Notes: generated by a model from the sequence alone, not told the origin. Positions 49,129 to 57,917 are shown, numbered from the stretch's first letter. The stretch: 64,000 nucleotides of DNA from Allopusillimonas ginsengisoli (GCF_004153455.1 NZ_SDQE01000013.1:1-64000); one strand, 5' to 3'. Program-made: numbers and translations.

Positions 49129-50526
49129 ATGTCGCCGAGCCTGCGCGCCGCCTGGAAGCGCGAACTCTTTGCCACATTCGCACTTAGTCTGCCCCTGGTG
49201 CTTACCAATCTGGCTCAGATGGCAATGACCACCACAGACGTCATCTTCATCGGCCGCCTGGGCCCTGAGGCACTGGCCGCCAGCGCGCTGGGCGCCAATC
49301 TGTATACCGCCATCGCACTGTTCGCACTTGGCCTGGTCACCGCCACGGCGCCCATGGTGGCCCGCGAGTTGGGCGCGCGTCCAGACTCCCGGCTGGATGT
49401 GCAGCGCACGGTACGTCAGGGTTTCTGGAGCGCGGTAGCCATATCGATTCCAGGGTGTCTGGCACTGTGGCATGGCGAGGCCATCTTGCTTTTTCTGCGG
49501 CAACCGCCGCAACTGGCGGCCATGGCGGCCGAGTACCTGCGAGCCCTGCTCTGGGCCATGCCTGGCTTTCTTGGCTATCTCGTGCTCCGGTCATTTGTGG
49601 CGGCTTTGCAGCGCCCCAGGGCGGCGCTTATCGCCGCCCTGGGGGCTATTGCGTTCAATGTGCTGGCCAATTGGGTGCTGATTTTCGGCAACCTTGGATT
49701 TCCCGCGCTGGGGCTGATTGGAGCAGGCATCGCCAGCGCACTGGCCAGCCTGTTCCTGTTCATGGCCATGGTTGCCGTTATCTTGCTGGACCCTGGCTTC
49801 AGGCGTTACCAACTATTTCAAAATTGGTGGCGTGCCGACTGGCCACGATTCAAGGCCTTGTGGATACTCGGCATCCCGATTGCCATCGCGACGGCATTCG
49901 AAGTCACGATTTTCAACGCGGCAGCGTTCCTGATCGGCTGGCTCGGCTCTGCCGATCTGGCGGCCCATGCCATTGCGATCCAGATCGCCAGCCTGAGCTT
50001 CATGGTGCCCTACGGAATCGCACAGGCAGCAACGGTGCGCGTCGGCCACGCCTATGGCGCAGGCAAGACGGACGAAGTCACCCGGGCCGGCTGGATGGCG
50101 TTCGCGCTGGGAATGGCCGCAATGGGTCTTGCCGCCATCGCCATGATCACCATACCGCACACACTGATTGCCGCCTTCCTGAACCTGCACGATCCGGTCA
50201 ACGCACAGGTCATTTCGATTGCCGTATCGCTATTGGCCGTAGCCGCCATCTTTCAGCTCGTTGACGGTGGCCAGGTGCTGGGCGCAGGCATGCTGCGGGG
50301 CCTGCACGACACACGCATACCCATGCTCTACGCTGGGCTGGGATATTGGGGTGTTGGGCTACCCAGCGGCGCGGCGCTGGCTTTCTGGGCCGACTGGCGC
50401 AGCGTGGGCATCTGGAGCGGCCTGGCGATTGGCCTGTCGGTAGTGGCCGTGCTGATGATGCAACGCTGGGCAAGAAGAGAGCGCCTGGGGCTGCTCAACG
50501 GCGCGGGCCAGGCTGGAATAGCCTGA
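49129..50526 (+). CDS. MATE-family multidrug/sodium antiporter (NorM-like)
   Basis: A 465-residue, twelve-helix transporter. Family traits are [25 protein letters not shown] at the N-terminus (helix 1 and loop) and, in the second half, [12 protein letters not shown]- and [14 protein letters not shown]-like segments. The start at 49129 has AAGGAA upstream. MATE pumps expel cationic drugs and dyes by sodium or proton exchange. It precedes the cytosine permease on the same strand with about 100 bp between. Confidence 0.9.
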   Translation: MSPSLRAAWKRELFATFALSLPLVLTNLAQMAMTTTDVIFIGRLGPEALAASALGANLYTAIALFALGLVTATAPMVARELGARPDSRLDVQRTVRQGFWSAVAISIPGCLALWHGEAILLFLRQPPQLAAMAAEYLRALLWAMPGFLGYLVLRSFVAALQRPRAALIAALGAIAFNVLANWVLIFGNLGFPALGLIGAGIASALASLFLFMAMVAVILLDPGFRRYQLFQNWWRADWPRFKALWILGIPIAIATAFEVTIFNAAAFLIGWLGSADLAAHAIAIQIASLSFMVPYGIAQAATVRVGHAYGAGKTDEVTRAGWMAFALGMAAMGLAAIAMITIPHTLIAAFLNLHDPVNAQVISIAVSLLAVAAIFQLVDGGQVLGAGMLRGLHDTRIPMLYAGLGYWGVGLPSGAALAFWADWRSVGIWSGLAIGLSVVAVLMMQRWARRERLGLLNGAGQAGIA

Positions 50527-50625
50527 CGCCGGCTTTGCGCCGTATCGGCGGCGGCGATACCTCCTCAGTCATCCACGCGCGGCACCCTATAATGCCAGGC
50601 TTGTCCTTCGCTACGGATTCCGCAT

Positions 50626-51867
50626 ATGCAAGAAGACGCCAATTACAGCCAGCAGCCCGTGCCCGCCTCCGCCCGCAAGAGCGCATTGGCGCTCAGTGCT
50701 GTCATGCTTGGCCTGACATTTTTCTCGGCCAGCATGTGGACCGGCGGCGCGTTGGGCACTGGCCTGGGCTTCAATGATTTCTTTCTCGCCGTACTGGCGG
50801 GCAATCTGATGCTGGGCCTATATACCTCCGCCCTGGGCTATATCGGCGCACGAACCGGCTTATCCACCCATTTGCTTGCCCGCTATTCCTTTGGCGTCAA
50901 GGGTTCCTGGCTTCCATCCGCTTTGTTGGGCGGGACGCAGGTGGGATGGTTTGGCGTGGGTGTGGCCATGTTCGCCATTCCTGTCGCCAAGGCAACAGGA
51001 TGGGACACCAATGTGCTGATTGCTGTCTCGGGCTTTTTGATGACCATCACTGTGTATTTTGGCATTGCCGGCCTGACGCTGCTGTCTGCGGTGGCCGTCC
51101 CCGCGATCATAGGCCTGGGCAGCTATTCTGTCTGGCTGGCCGTCGGAGACGCCGGTGGAATATCCGCCCTGCGGCAATTGGTTCCCGCCGATCCCCTGCC
51201 CTTCGCCAGTGCGGTCGCACTTGTCGTTGGCTCTTTCATCAGTGCGGGCACGCTCACTGCGGATTTTGTACGGTTCGGTCGCAGTGCCCGCCTGGCCGTG
51301 CTGATCAGCATGGTAGCCTTCTTTCTGGGCAACTCCTTGATGTTTGTGTTCGGCGCAGCCGGCGCGGCCGCTGTGGGCCAGGCAGACATCAGCGATGTCA
51401 TGATTGCGCAAGGGCTGCTCATCCCGGCTATCGTCGTGCTCGGCCTGAATATCTGGACAACGAACGACAATGCCCTGTACGCATCCGGCCTGGGTTTCTC
51501 CAACATTACAGGGCTTCCCAGCCGAACACTCTCGATGATCAATGGCGCAATCGGCACGCTGAGCTCCCTGTGGCTGTACAACCATTTTGTGGGGTGGCTC
51601 ATCTTTCTTTCGGCGGCCATCCCTCCCGTGGGAGGCGTCATTATCGCGGACTACCTCACGCGACGTGACCGATACAATCGCTTTCCCGCCATGGATTTCA
51701 TCCACATCAACTGGGCCGCCATCGCTGCAGTGGCCTGTGGCATTGCGTGTGGCCACTGGATCCCCGGCGTCGTGCCGCTCAATGCTGTACTGGGGGGATT
51801 TTTCGCCTACGTGCTGATTAACCGTTTGCGCGCCGCGAAAACACCCGCTGCCATCAGCGGCGAATAA
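50626..51867 (+). CDS. codB: Cytosine permease (NCS1 family)
   Basis: A 413-residue twelve-helix NCS1 transporter. Helix 1 (MLGLTFFSASMWTGGALGTGL), LLARYSFGVKGSWLPS and VLGLNIWTTNDNALYASGLGFS match CodB. It imports cytosine or a related pyrimidine with sodium or protons. The downstream cytosine deaminase (70 bp away, same strand) supports the assignment. CodB-like (CytX) members can also carry thiamin pyrimidine, which matters here because two TPP riboswitches lie 3 kb away. Confidence 0.88.
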   Translation: MQEDANYSQQPVPASARKSALALSAVMLGLTFFSASMWTGGALGTGLGFNDFFLAVLAGNLMLGLYTSALGYIGARTGLSTHLLARYSFGVKGSWLPSALLGGTQVGWFGVGVAMFAIPVAKATGWDTNVLIAVSGFLMTITVYFGIAGLTLLSAVAVPAIIGLGSYSVWLAVGDAGGISALRQLVPADPLPFASAVALVVGSFISAGTLTADFVRFGRSARLAVLISMVAFFLGNSLMFVFGAAGAAAVGQADISDVMIAQGLLIPAIVVLGLNIWTTNDNALYASGLGFSNITGLPSRTLSMINGAIGTLSSLWLYNHFVGWLIFLSAAIPPVGGVIIADYLTRRDRYNRFPAMDFIHINWAAIAAVACGIACGHWIPGVVPLNAVLGGFFAYVLINRLRAAKTPAAISGE

Positions 51868-51936
51868 CGCCGCGGCGGCCCTGCCACCGAACACAGCCGC
51901 AACCCATACATTTCACTCACAAACCAGGAGACTCTG

Positions 51937-52383
51937 ATGGACGCATTCATGCAAGCCGCGCTGGACGAAGCACAAGCCGGCCTGAACGAAGGAGGCATCC
52001 CCATTGGATCGGTCATCGTGCACAACGGACGCATCATCGGCAGAGGCCATAACCGCCGCGTGCAGCAAGGCAGCGCCATCCTGCACGGCGAGATGGACGC
52101 TTTCGAAAACGCAGGGCGGCAGCCTGCGCAGGTATACCGCGAGTCGGTGCTCTACACCACGCTGTCGCCTTGTTCCATGTGCACGGGCGCCATTCTGCTT
52201 TATGGCATCCCCCGCGTGATCGTCGGCGAGAACCAGACCTTCATGGGCGGCGAAGACCTGCTGCGGGCCAATGGCGTCCAGGTAGAGGTCCTGCAAGACG
52301 AAACCTGCATCGCCATGATGCGCGACTTCATTGCCAGCAAACCCGAGCTCTGGAACGAGGATATCGGGGAAACCTCAGACTGA
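51937..52383 (+). CDS. Fungal-type cytosine deaminase (CDA fold)
   Basis: A 148-residue zinc deaminase. The zinc site has His50 and Glu52 in ILHGEMD and Cys79 and Cys82 in LSPCSMCTGA. The phrases GGIPIGSVIVHN, RGHNRRVQQGSAILHGE, LYTTLSPCSMCTGAILLYGI and WNEDIGE at the C-terminus resemble yeast Fcy1 strikingly, unlike the E. coli CodA amidohydrolase. It should turn cytosine (or 5-modified cytosines) into uracils. Being next to codB supports a salvage role. It overlaps the convergent monooxygenase by nine bases. Confidence 0.85.
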   Translation: MDAFMQAALDEAQAGLNEGGIPIGSVIVHNGRIIGRGHNRRVQQGSAILHGEMDAFENAGRQPAQVYRESVLYTTLSPCSMCTGAILLYGIPRVIVGENQTFMGGEDLLRANGVQVEVLQDETCIAMMRDFIASKPELWNEDIGETSD

Positions 52384-53712
52384 GGCGGGCCGCGTCAACC
52401 CCAGGTGCCCTCGCAAGGTGGACGACGTGTATTCTTTGCGGAACAGGCCACGCTGCTGCAATACCGGCACGACTTGCTCGACAAAATCCGCTATGCCGCC
52501 CGGCAGCGCGGGCGGCATCAGGTTGAACCCATCGGCGCCTTCATGCTGCAGCCAGCGCGCCATCTCATCTGCGATGCCTTCGGGCGTGCCCACCATGGTG
52601 CAATGCCCGCCCCCTGCTGCCAGGCGCCCGAGCAGGCCTCGCACCGTCGGCTGCTCGGTCTCGATAATGCGCAGCACCGTGGCATAGCGCCCCTTGGGCC
52701 CGGTGAATGCCTCGAGCGGCGGCAATGCTGGAACCGGGCCGTCCAGATCCCAGCCCGTGCAATCCTGGCCCACATACATGCCCAACTGGCGCAGCGCATC
52801 CTGCGACGGCAGCAACTCATCCAGCTCCCGTTGCTTGGCACGTGCCTCGGCCTCCGTCGAGGCAACGTAGGTGACCAGCCCCGGCATGATGGGCACAGGA
52901 TCGCTTCGCCCCGCCTCACGCACGCGTCGTTTGACATCGCGATAGTATTCCTGCGCCGCCTGCAAATCATAGGCGACGGCATAAATGGCTTCGGCGCGGC
53001 GTGCGGCAAGATCCCTGCCCTGTTCGGACGCACCCGCCTGGAACAGCACGGGATGGCCTTGTGGCGGCCGCGGTACAGTCAACGGCCCGTCAACCAGGAA
53101 GTGTTCGCCCCGGTGATGGATGGCAGCGACCGAGCCAGGCGCCACGTAGGCGCCCGCACGATCAACGACCAACGCATCGTCGCGCCACGAATCCCACAAC
53201 CGCAAGGCTGCATCAATGAATTCTTCCGCCCGCCCATAACGCCATGCATGGTCAGGCATGGCTTCATAGCCGTGGTTGCGGGCCTCGGAATCAAACATGG
53301 AGGTGACGACATTCCACCCCATGCGACCATGCGAAATATGGTCCAGCGAGGCCATCATGCGCGCCGCGTGAAATGGCGTGAAAAATGTGCTGGAAACCGT
53401 GCTGATCAGCCCTATGTGTTCTGTGGCTCGGCTCATGGCCGCCATGGCAGTGAGGGGTTCCAGAAACCATCTGGGGCCGTCCGCAAGATTGTCGCAAGAA
53501 TGGCCATCGGCAAAGAAAACAGCATCCAGCTTGCCGCGCTCGGCTACTCGCGCCAGCTCCTCATAATAAGCAATATCGCCGAGCCTTTCGACGCTGGAAT
53601 GCGGATGCCGCCATGCGGCGCGATGGTGTCCACAGCCAAAGATGAATAAATTCAGATGCAGCATGCGCTGTCCGCCGACATCGGCGTGTAGTCCGGTAGA
53701 GGTATCCATCAC
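52375..53712 (-). CDS. FMN-dependent LLM-class monooxygenase (NtaA/SnaA/DszA family)
   Basis: A 445-residue flavin monooxygenase with a luciferase-like TIM barrel. Markers are LHLNLFIFGCGHHRAAWRHP, RLGKLDAVFFAD, LEPLTAMAAMSRATEHIGLI, SHGRMGWNVVTS, GHPVLFQAGASEQGRDLAA. Family members, fed by a separate FMN reductase, oxidise nitrilotriacetate, dibenzothiophene sulfone and similar. No reductase gene is nearby. It lies seven bases after the SDR stop on the same strand, behind the minus-strand TPP riboswitch, so it is probably repressed by thiamin pyrophosphate. Its substrate is unknown. Confidence 0.85.
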   Translation of the reverse strand: MMDTSTGLHADVGGQRMLHLNLFIFGCGHHRAAWRHPHSSVERLGDIAYYEELARVAERGKLDAVFFADGHSCDNLADGPRWFLEPLTAMAAMSRATEHIGLISTVSSTFFTPFHAARMMASLDHISHGRMGWNVVTSMFDSEARNHGYEAMPDHAWRYGRAEEFIDAALRLWDSWRDDALVVDRAGAYVAPGSVAAIHHRGEHFLVDGPLTVPRPPQGHPVLFQAGASEQGRDLAARRAEAIYAVAYDLQAAQEYYRDVKRRVREAGRSDPVPIMPGLVTYVASTEAEARAKQRELDELLPSQDALRQLGMYVGQDCTGWDLDGPVPALPPLEAFTGPKGRYATVLRIIETEQPTVRGLLGRLAAGGGHCTMVGTPEGIADEMARWLQHEGADGFNLMPPALPGGIADFVEQVVPVLQQRGLFRKEYTSSTLRGHLGLTRPASV

Positions 53713-53718
53713 GCAGCC

Positions 53719-54498
53719 TTAATTCTTGACCAGACCGCCGTCCACGACCAGGTTCTGGCCAGTGACCGAGCGCGACCAGGGAGACGCAAAAAACAGGATG
53801 GCATCGGCGAATTCGTCGGGCGTGGTGACGCGACGCAATGGCGTACCCGCGGCGACGAGATCGAAGACCTCTTCCGGTGTCGCGGCCGAGGCATCGGTCG
53901 TACGCAGCAGGCCTCCAGACACCATGTTTACCGTAATGCCCTTGGGCCCGAGATCGTGGGACAGCGTGCGCGTCAGCGACAACAAGGCGGCCTTGGCGGC
54001 GGTATAGTCGTGATAAGGCACAACAGGGTTCTGGAACAGGTTGGTGCCCACATTGATGATGCGGCCAAAACCGCCCTGCTCCATGCCGGGCATGGCCGCC
54101 TGAATGGTATTGAGAGCGCCGCATACCACGCCTTCGAGCTGCTGTGTCATGTTGACCCACGTAAGGGTATCGGCGTGCGGTCGGGCATCGCCATTAAAGG
54201 TAAATGCCGGCAATGCATTATTGACTACAGTGGTGACGGGAGCGCCAAACGCCTGTTGGGCCTGCGCCAGCATGGCTGCCACCTGGTCCGGCCGGGTTAC
54301 ATCGGCCTGCACCGCAATGGCTCTGCCCGGCGCGCTGGCTGCCAGTTCCTGGGCGCGTTGCGAGCTGGACAAATAATTGATGACCACCCGCGCGCCCTCG
54401 CGCAAAAATGCCGTCGTCAGGCTGGCGCCCAGGCCGCGCGCGCCGCCGGTCACCAGCACGACCTGCTGATCAAGAGGGAGTATGGGGTGGTCTTTCAT
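53719..54498 (-). CDS. Short-chain dehydrogenase/reductase under TPP riboswitch control
   Basis: A 259-residue classical SDR. VLVTGGARGLGASLTTAF is the TGxxxGxG cofactor motif, INVGTN and HDYTAAKAALLSL carry the catalytic residues with Tyr-x-x-x-Lys, and VDGGL ends the fold. Substrate is unknown. It is the first gene after the minus-strand TPP riboswitch (about 64 bases between), followed closely by the monooxygenase. MKDHPIL at 54498 is taken as start since AAAGG lies seven to eight bases before; MSMKD at 54504 is also possible. Confidence 0.87.
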   Translation of the reverse strand: MKDHPILPLDQQVVLVTGGARGLGASLTTAFLREGARVVINYLSSSQRAQELAASAPGRAIAVQADVTRPDQVAAMLAQAQQAFGAPVTTVVNNALPAFTFNGDARPHADTLTWVNMTQQLEGVVCGALNTIQAAMPGMEQGGFGRIINVGTNLFQNPVVPYHDYTAAKAALLSLTRTLSHDLGPKGITVNMVSGGLLRTTDASAATPEEVFDLVAAGTPLRRVTTPDEFADAILFFASPWSRSVTGQNLVVDGGLVKN

Positions 54499-54561
54499 GG
54501 ACATGCCTTTGGGGGATAGGAGGCTCAGGCATGCCTTTGCGGCGCTACCGCCGGCCATCAG

Positions 54562-54648
54562 GCAGACATCCCTTCGCCAGTATTAGCTGGAGCAGGTTCG
54601 ACGGGTTTTATCTCAGCCTGCGGTTGTTGCCGCCGGCACCCCGTGTCG
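54562..54648 (-). promoter_or_regulatory. TPP (THI-box) riboswitch, minus strand
   Basis: Read on the minus strand, the order CGGGGTGCC, GGCTGAGATAAAACCC, GAACCTG and ACTGGCGAAGGGATGTC is the thiamin-pyrophosphate aptamer: P1, the CUGAGA pyrimidine-binding loop, and the pyrophosphate side. It lies before the SDR-monooxygenase pair. The run to the SDR start contains a GGCG-GTAG-CGCC hairpin but no T-run, so translation control of the SDR start is the likelier mode. Confidence 0.93.
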
Positions 54649-54700
54649 TGCCGCACACATTACCATACCGGGCCAACTTACGGTAGCCTCCCCCGCGCGA

Positions 54701-54730
54701 TTGACAAAGCCATGGCGGGCCCCGTAAGCT
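54701..54730 (+). promoter_or_regulatory. Probable promoter of the plus-strand TPP-controlled symporter
   Basis: TTGACA (54701-54706, a perfect -35), an 18-base spacer and TAAGCT (54725-54730) sit just upstream of the plus-strand riboswitch, giving a start near 54737, right where the aptamer begins. Confidence 0.55.
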
Positions 54731-54740
54731 TGCGTCTGTG

Positions 54741-54830
54741 TTTCTGGGGGAGTCCTGTCGGGCTGAGATTCCGCATCGTCTGCGGTAACCCTTCGAACCT
54801 GATCCGGGTCATGCCGGCGAAGGGAAGAAA
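54741..54830 (+). promoter_or_regulatory. TPP (THI-box) riboswitch, plus strand
   Basis: The P1 strand TTTCT pairs with AGAAA at the far end. Between lie GGGCTGAGATTCC, a small P3 hairpin (CCGCATCGTCTGCGG), TAACCC, GAACCTGATCCGGGTCATG and CCGGCGAAGGGAAG, all aptamer hallmarks. It precedes the sodium:solute symporter by 112 bp. The 3' P1 strand (GGGAAGAAAG) could instead pair with CTTTTCCC at 54855-54862, a possible expression switch. Confidence 0.95.
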
Positions 54831-54942
54831 GCCATCTGCATCCTTGCATCCCGCCTTTTCCCTTTTCCAAGCATCCCCCGGCATTTAACGCATCTGGCTG
54901 CGCACGCCCGCGCGCCTGCCGTCAATATGGGGTAAGCAGTCC

Positions 54943-56382
54943 ATGCACGCGAGTTCAGCAATACTGTGGTTAGTGATGTTTTCCGGCGCGTTTGCCCTGT
55001 CGGGAATGTGGTATTCGCGCCGCGATCGGGGCAGCCTCGAAGACTACGTGATCGCCCGCAACAGCCAGGGCGCCACCGCCACCATGCTGACGCTGCTGGC
55101 CTCTTCCATGGGGGCATGGATTCTTTTCTCTCCCGCCCAGGCAGCCACCTGGGGCGGCCTGGCAGCCATTATTGGCTACGCCCTTGGGTCGATGTCCCCC
55201 CGGCTGGTGATGATTCCGCTGGGACGTCGCATGCGAGAGCTCATTCCGCAGGGCCACACACTGACGGAGTTCGTCGTTCTGCGCTTCGGCAAACCCATGT
55301 ATGCCCTGACGCTGCTCATCATGATGTTCTATATGTTCATCTCGCTAACGGCAGAAATCACGGCCATTTCCAAACTGGTCGCCATGCTTGCCCCCGTTCC
55401 TCTTTGGGTAACCGCCGCAATCGTCATGGGTTCCACGCTGCTGTATACATCTTATGGTGGCTTGCGCGCTTCGATCTTCACCGACAAAGTGCAAATGGCC
55501 GTCATTATTCCCCTCCTGGGCGTGCTCATTGCCATCGGCTGGAAAGCCACGGGTGGCATCGCGCCGGTGATCCAGGGTTTGCAAGAACAAGCGCCGGCGT
55601 TGCTTAACCTGGGCGATCCGGTCGGCATCAAGGCAGGGCTCACCTTCTTTGTCGCCATCCTGCTCACAGGACTCTTCCACCAAGGCAACTGGCAACGCGT
55701 TTATTCGGCCAACAATACACGCAACATGCGACGAGGCTTCCTGACAGGCGGCCTGCTGGTGGCGCCAGTCATCTTCATCATGGGACTGTTCGGGCTGGCC
55801 TTTGTCGGCCTCGAGCGCGGTACCGACAGTTCGATTGCACTATTCAGTGTGCTCATGCCTGCCGTACCCACCTGGTTTGCCGTTGCCCTGATCCCGCTTG
55901 GCCTGGCACTGGTAATGAGCACTGCCGATACTGCAATCAGCGCCGTTTCCAGCATCATTGCGGTGGATGCGCGCAGGCTGGCCCCCGGAATGCAGCGCAG
56001 TACCCTCATGGCACTATCGCGCTGGCTGATTTTCCTGCTCGCCATTCCGGTGATGATCGTATCGGCGCAAGGCTATAGCGTCCTGTATCTCTTCCTGCTG
56101 GCCGACCTGCTTTGCTCGGCGGCCGCCTTCCCGGTGTTCTTTGGTTTGTTCAATCGGCGGCACAACGGTCCCGTGGCGGTCGTTGCGACAATTTGCGGCC
56201 TGATCGTGGGCTTGTGGTTCTTTCCTGCGCCTGGCGCCAAACCTGAATACCTGCTCGAGTCGTTTCTGCTGGCGGCACTGGTGCCCGCGGTCGTGATTGC
56301 CCTGCTATTGCGCATACAGCGCTCCCAAGTCCAGTTCGACTTTGGCATGCTGGGCCGCACCGTTCGCAGCCTGGACGACTGA
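54943..56382 (+). CDS. Sodium:solute symporter (SSS family) under TPP riboswitch control
   Basis: A 479-residue permease with about 13 helices of the SSS (LeuT-fold) family. It has LEDYVIARNSQGATATMLTL, MGAWILFSPAQAATWGGLAA, YTSYGGLRASIFTDKVQMAV and STADTAISAVSSIIAVDARR, matching helices 2 to 9 and the sodium site. Because it sits behind a TPP riboswitch, thiamin or a thiamin precursor is the likely cargo; this is inference from regulation, as the family carries sugars, proline, carboxylates and vitamins. It is divergent from the SDR-monooxygenase pair. Confidence 0.88.
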   Translation: MHASSAILWLVMFSGAFALSGMWYSRRDRGSLEDYVIARNSQGATATMLTLLASSMGAWILFSPAQAATWGGLAAIIGYALGSMSPRLVMIPLGRRMRELIPQGHTLTEFVVLRFGKPMYALTLLIMMFYMFISLTAEITAISKLVAMLAPVPLWVTAAIVMGSTLLYTSYGGLRASIFTDKVQMAVIIPLLGVLIAIGWKATGGIAPVIQGLQEQAPALLNLGDPVGIKAGLTFFVAILLTGLFHQGNWQRVYSANNTRNMRRGFLTGGLLVAPVIFIMGLFGLAFVGLERGTDSSIALFSVLMPAVPTWFAVALIPLGLALVMSTADTAISAVSSIIAVDARRLAPGMQRSTLMALSRWLIFLLAIPVMIVSAQGYSVLYLFLLADLLCSAAAFPVFFGLFNRRHNGPVAVVATICGLIVGLWFFPAPGAKPEYLLESFLLAALVPAVVIALLLRIQRSQVQFDFGMLGRTVRSLDD

Positions 56383-56614
56383 TCGCCGCGGCGCCTCTCC
56401 CAGAGGGGGGAAGCGCCACCGACAGCCCGCGCTGCGAAGCGCCGCAACAGCGCCCTTTGGCGGCGGCGCAGGCTGCGCTATAGGTAAAATCAAGCGCAAG
56501 CCTATATACTTATATGTTTTGCCACTAACGAATGCCCACTAGGGCGTTTGTCCTTTGGGGTTTCCGTGTGCCTCGCCTTGGCGCAGACGTTTTTCACCAA
56601 GGAGCATCCAAACC

Positions 56615-57853
56615 ATGCATGGCCTGCACCTTACCGCAGATCTATACCTTTGCAAATGCAATCCCGCGCTGCTCACGCAAGCAGCGCCTTTGGCCGAACT
56701 TTGCCGCCAGCGTACGCTGGAGGCCGGCCTGACACTTGTCGCCGAGAAATGGCATACCTTTCCGGACTTCCAGGGCGAGCCTGGCGGCGTGACCGGCATG
56801 CTGTTGCTGGCCGAATCCCATCTGGCCCTGCATACCTGGCCGGAACGCGGCGGCGTCACACTCGACGTCTACGTCTGCAACTTTATGGGCGACAACTCCG
56901 CCAAGGCCGAAAAGCTGCTCGAAGACCTGCTTGAAGCCTTCCAGCCGGGCAAGGCGCAGCGCGAACGCCTGGTTCGCGGCGACGAGCACGGCCCGGGGGC
57001 CTCTGGCGAGCTCGTGCTCGAGTCCACCGGGCCTGGCAGCGTATATGGCTTTCGCTTTCCTCGACGCATTCTGTCCCGCACCACGCCTTACCAGCAGCTT
57101 GAACTGCTTGAATCCGACGAGCTTGGCCGCACGCTCAAGCTCGACGATCACTTCATGACGTCCGAGGCAGACGAATATTTCTATCACGAGGCGTTGATAC
57201 ATCCCGCCGCCCTGGCACACCCCTCGCCGGAAAAGGCGCTGATCATCGGCGGCGGCGACGGCGGTGCGCTGGAGGAACTGCTCAAGCACCCCACGCTATC
57301 GGCCGTCACGCTGGTTGAGCTTGATGGCGCCGTGATCGATGTGTCGCGCGAATACCTTCAGTCCATCCACCGCAATGCGTTCGACGACCCGCGCGTCGCG
57401 ATACATGTCCAGGACGGCGCACAGTTTCTGGCGGATACCGACAACACCTACGATCTGGTTTTTCTTGATCTCACCGACCCTGAAACACCGGCTGGCCCGT
57501 TATACACCCGCGCATTCTTCCTGCAGTGCCAGAAAGCGCTGGCACCCGGTGGAGCGCTTGTGCTGCATCTGGGCACGCCCTTTCATGAACCCGAACAGGT
57601 GCGCGAACTTGCCGCCAAGCTATCGGGCGTGTTCGCGGGCGTACACGCCTATGGTTTGCACATTCCCCTCTACGGCACCTACTGGGCGCTCGCCATCGCC
57701 TCCGATACGCTTGATCCACGCAGCGTCGATGCAAAAGCAATACAGCAGCGGCTTGACGACCGACATATCAACGAACTGCAGTACTACAACGCCGAGCTGC
57801 ACGGCGCGCTATTTGCATTACCCAATTTTTATCGTGCGCTCATGCCCAAATAA
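56615..57853 (+). CDS. speDE: Fused S-adenosylmethionine decarboxylase / spermidine synthase
   Basis: A 412-residue fusion. Residues 1-120 are a class 1b AdoMet decarboxylase: AESHLALHTWPE with cleavage expected before Ser68 to form the pyruvoyl group, and VTLDVYVCNFMGD. Residues about 135-412 are a spermidine synthase: RTTPYQQLELLESDELGRTL, LDDHFMTSEADEYFYHEALI, ALIIGGGDGGALEELLKHP and LDLTDPETPAGPLYT. One chain thus makes decarboxylated AdoMet and transfers its aminopropyl group to putrescine. Start at 56615 follows GGAG and family; a terminator follows. No ornithine or arginine decarboxylase is adjacent. Confidence 0.92.
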   Translation: MHGLHLTADLYLCKCNPALLTQAAPLAELCRQRTLEAGLTLVAEKWHTFPDFQGEPGGVTGMLLLAESHLALHTWPERGGVTLDVYVCNFMGDNSAKAEKLLEDLLEAFQPGKAQRERLVRGDEHGPGASGELVLESTGPGSVYGFRFPRRILSRTTPYQQLELLESDELGRTLKLDDHFMTSEADEYFYHEALIHPAALAHPSPEKALIIGGGDGGALEELLKHPTLSAVTLVELDGAVIDVSREYLQSIHRNAFDDPRVAIHVQDGAQFLADTDNTYDLVFLDLTDPETPAGPLYTRAFFLQCQKALAPGGALVLHLGTPFHEPEQVRELAAKLSGVFAGVHAYGLHIPLYGTYWALAIASDTLDPRSVDAKAIQQRLDDRHINELQYYNAELHGALFALPNFYRALMPK

Positions 57854-57863
57854 CGTAAAAAAA

Positions 57864-57891
57864 GGCTCACAACTCTACAGAGTTGTGAGCC
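57864..57891 (+). terminator. Terminator hairpin after speDE
   Basis: A perfect 12-bp stem (GGCTCACAACTC / GAGTTGTGAGCC) with a TACA loop lies 10 bp after the speDE stop. A-runs precede it, but no T-run follows directly, so it may act together with the next hairpin. Confidence 0.7.
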
Positions 57892-57897
57892 CAACAA

Positions 57898-57917
57898 CCT
57901 GACTTTTTAAAGTCAGG
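57898..57917. terminator. Second hairpin after speDE
   Basis: CCTGACTTT and AAAGTCAGG form a 9-bp stem around TT, right behind the first hairpin. Stem ends are A/T-rich; the tandem arrangement suggests a reinforced stop or RNA 3' protection. Confidence 0.45.

Noticed and set aside
52405-53649. A 414-codon plus-strand frame antisense to the monooxygenase
   Set aside because: The monooxygenase has clear family motifs through this stretch; the antisense frame has none.
56383-56420. GC-rich hairpin after the SSS symporter (GGCGC with GCGCC arms)
   Set aside because: It has an internal mismatch and no T-run, so there is not enough to call a terminator.
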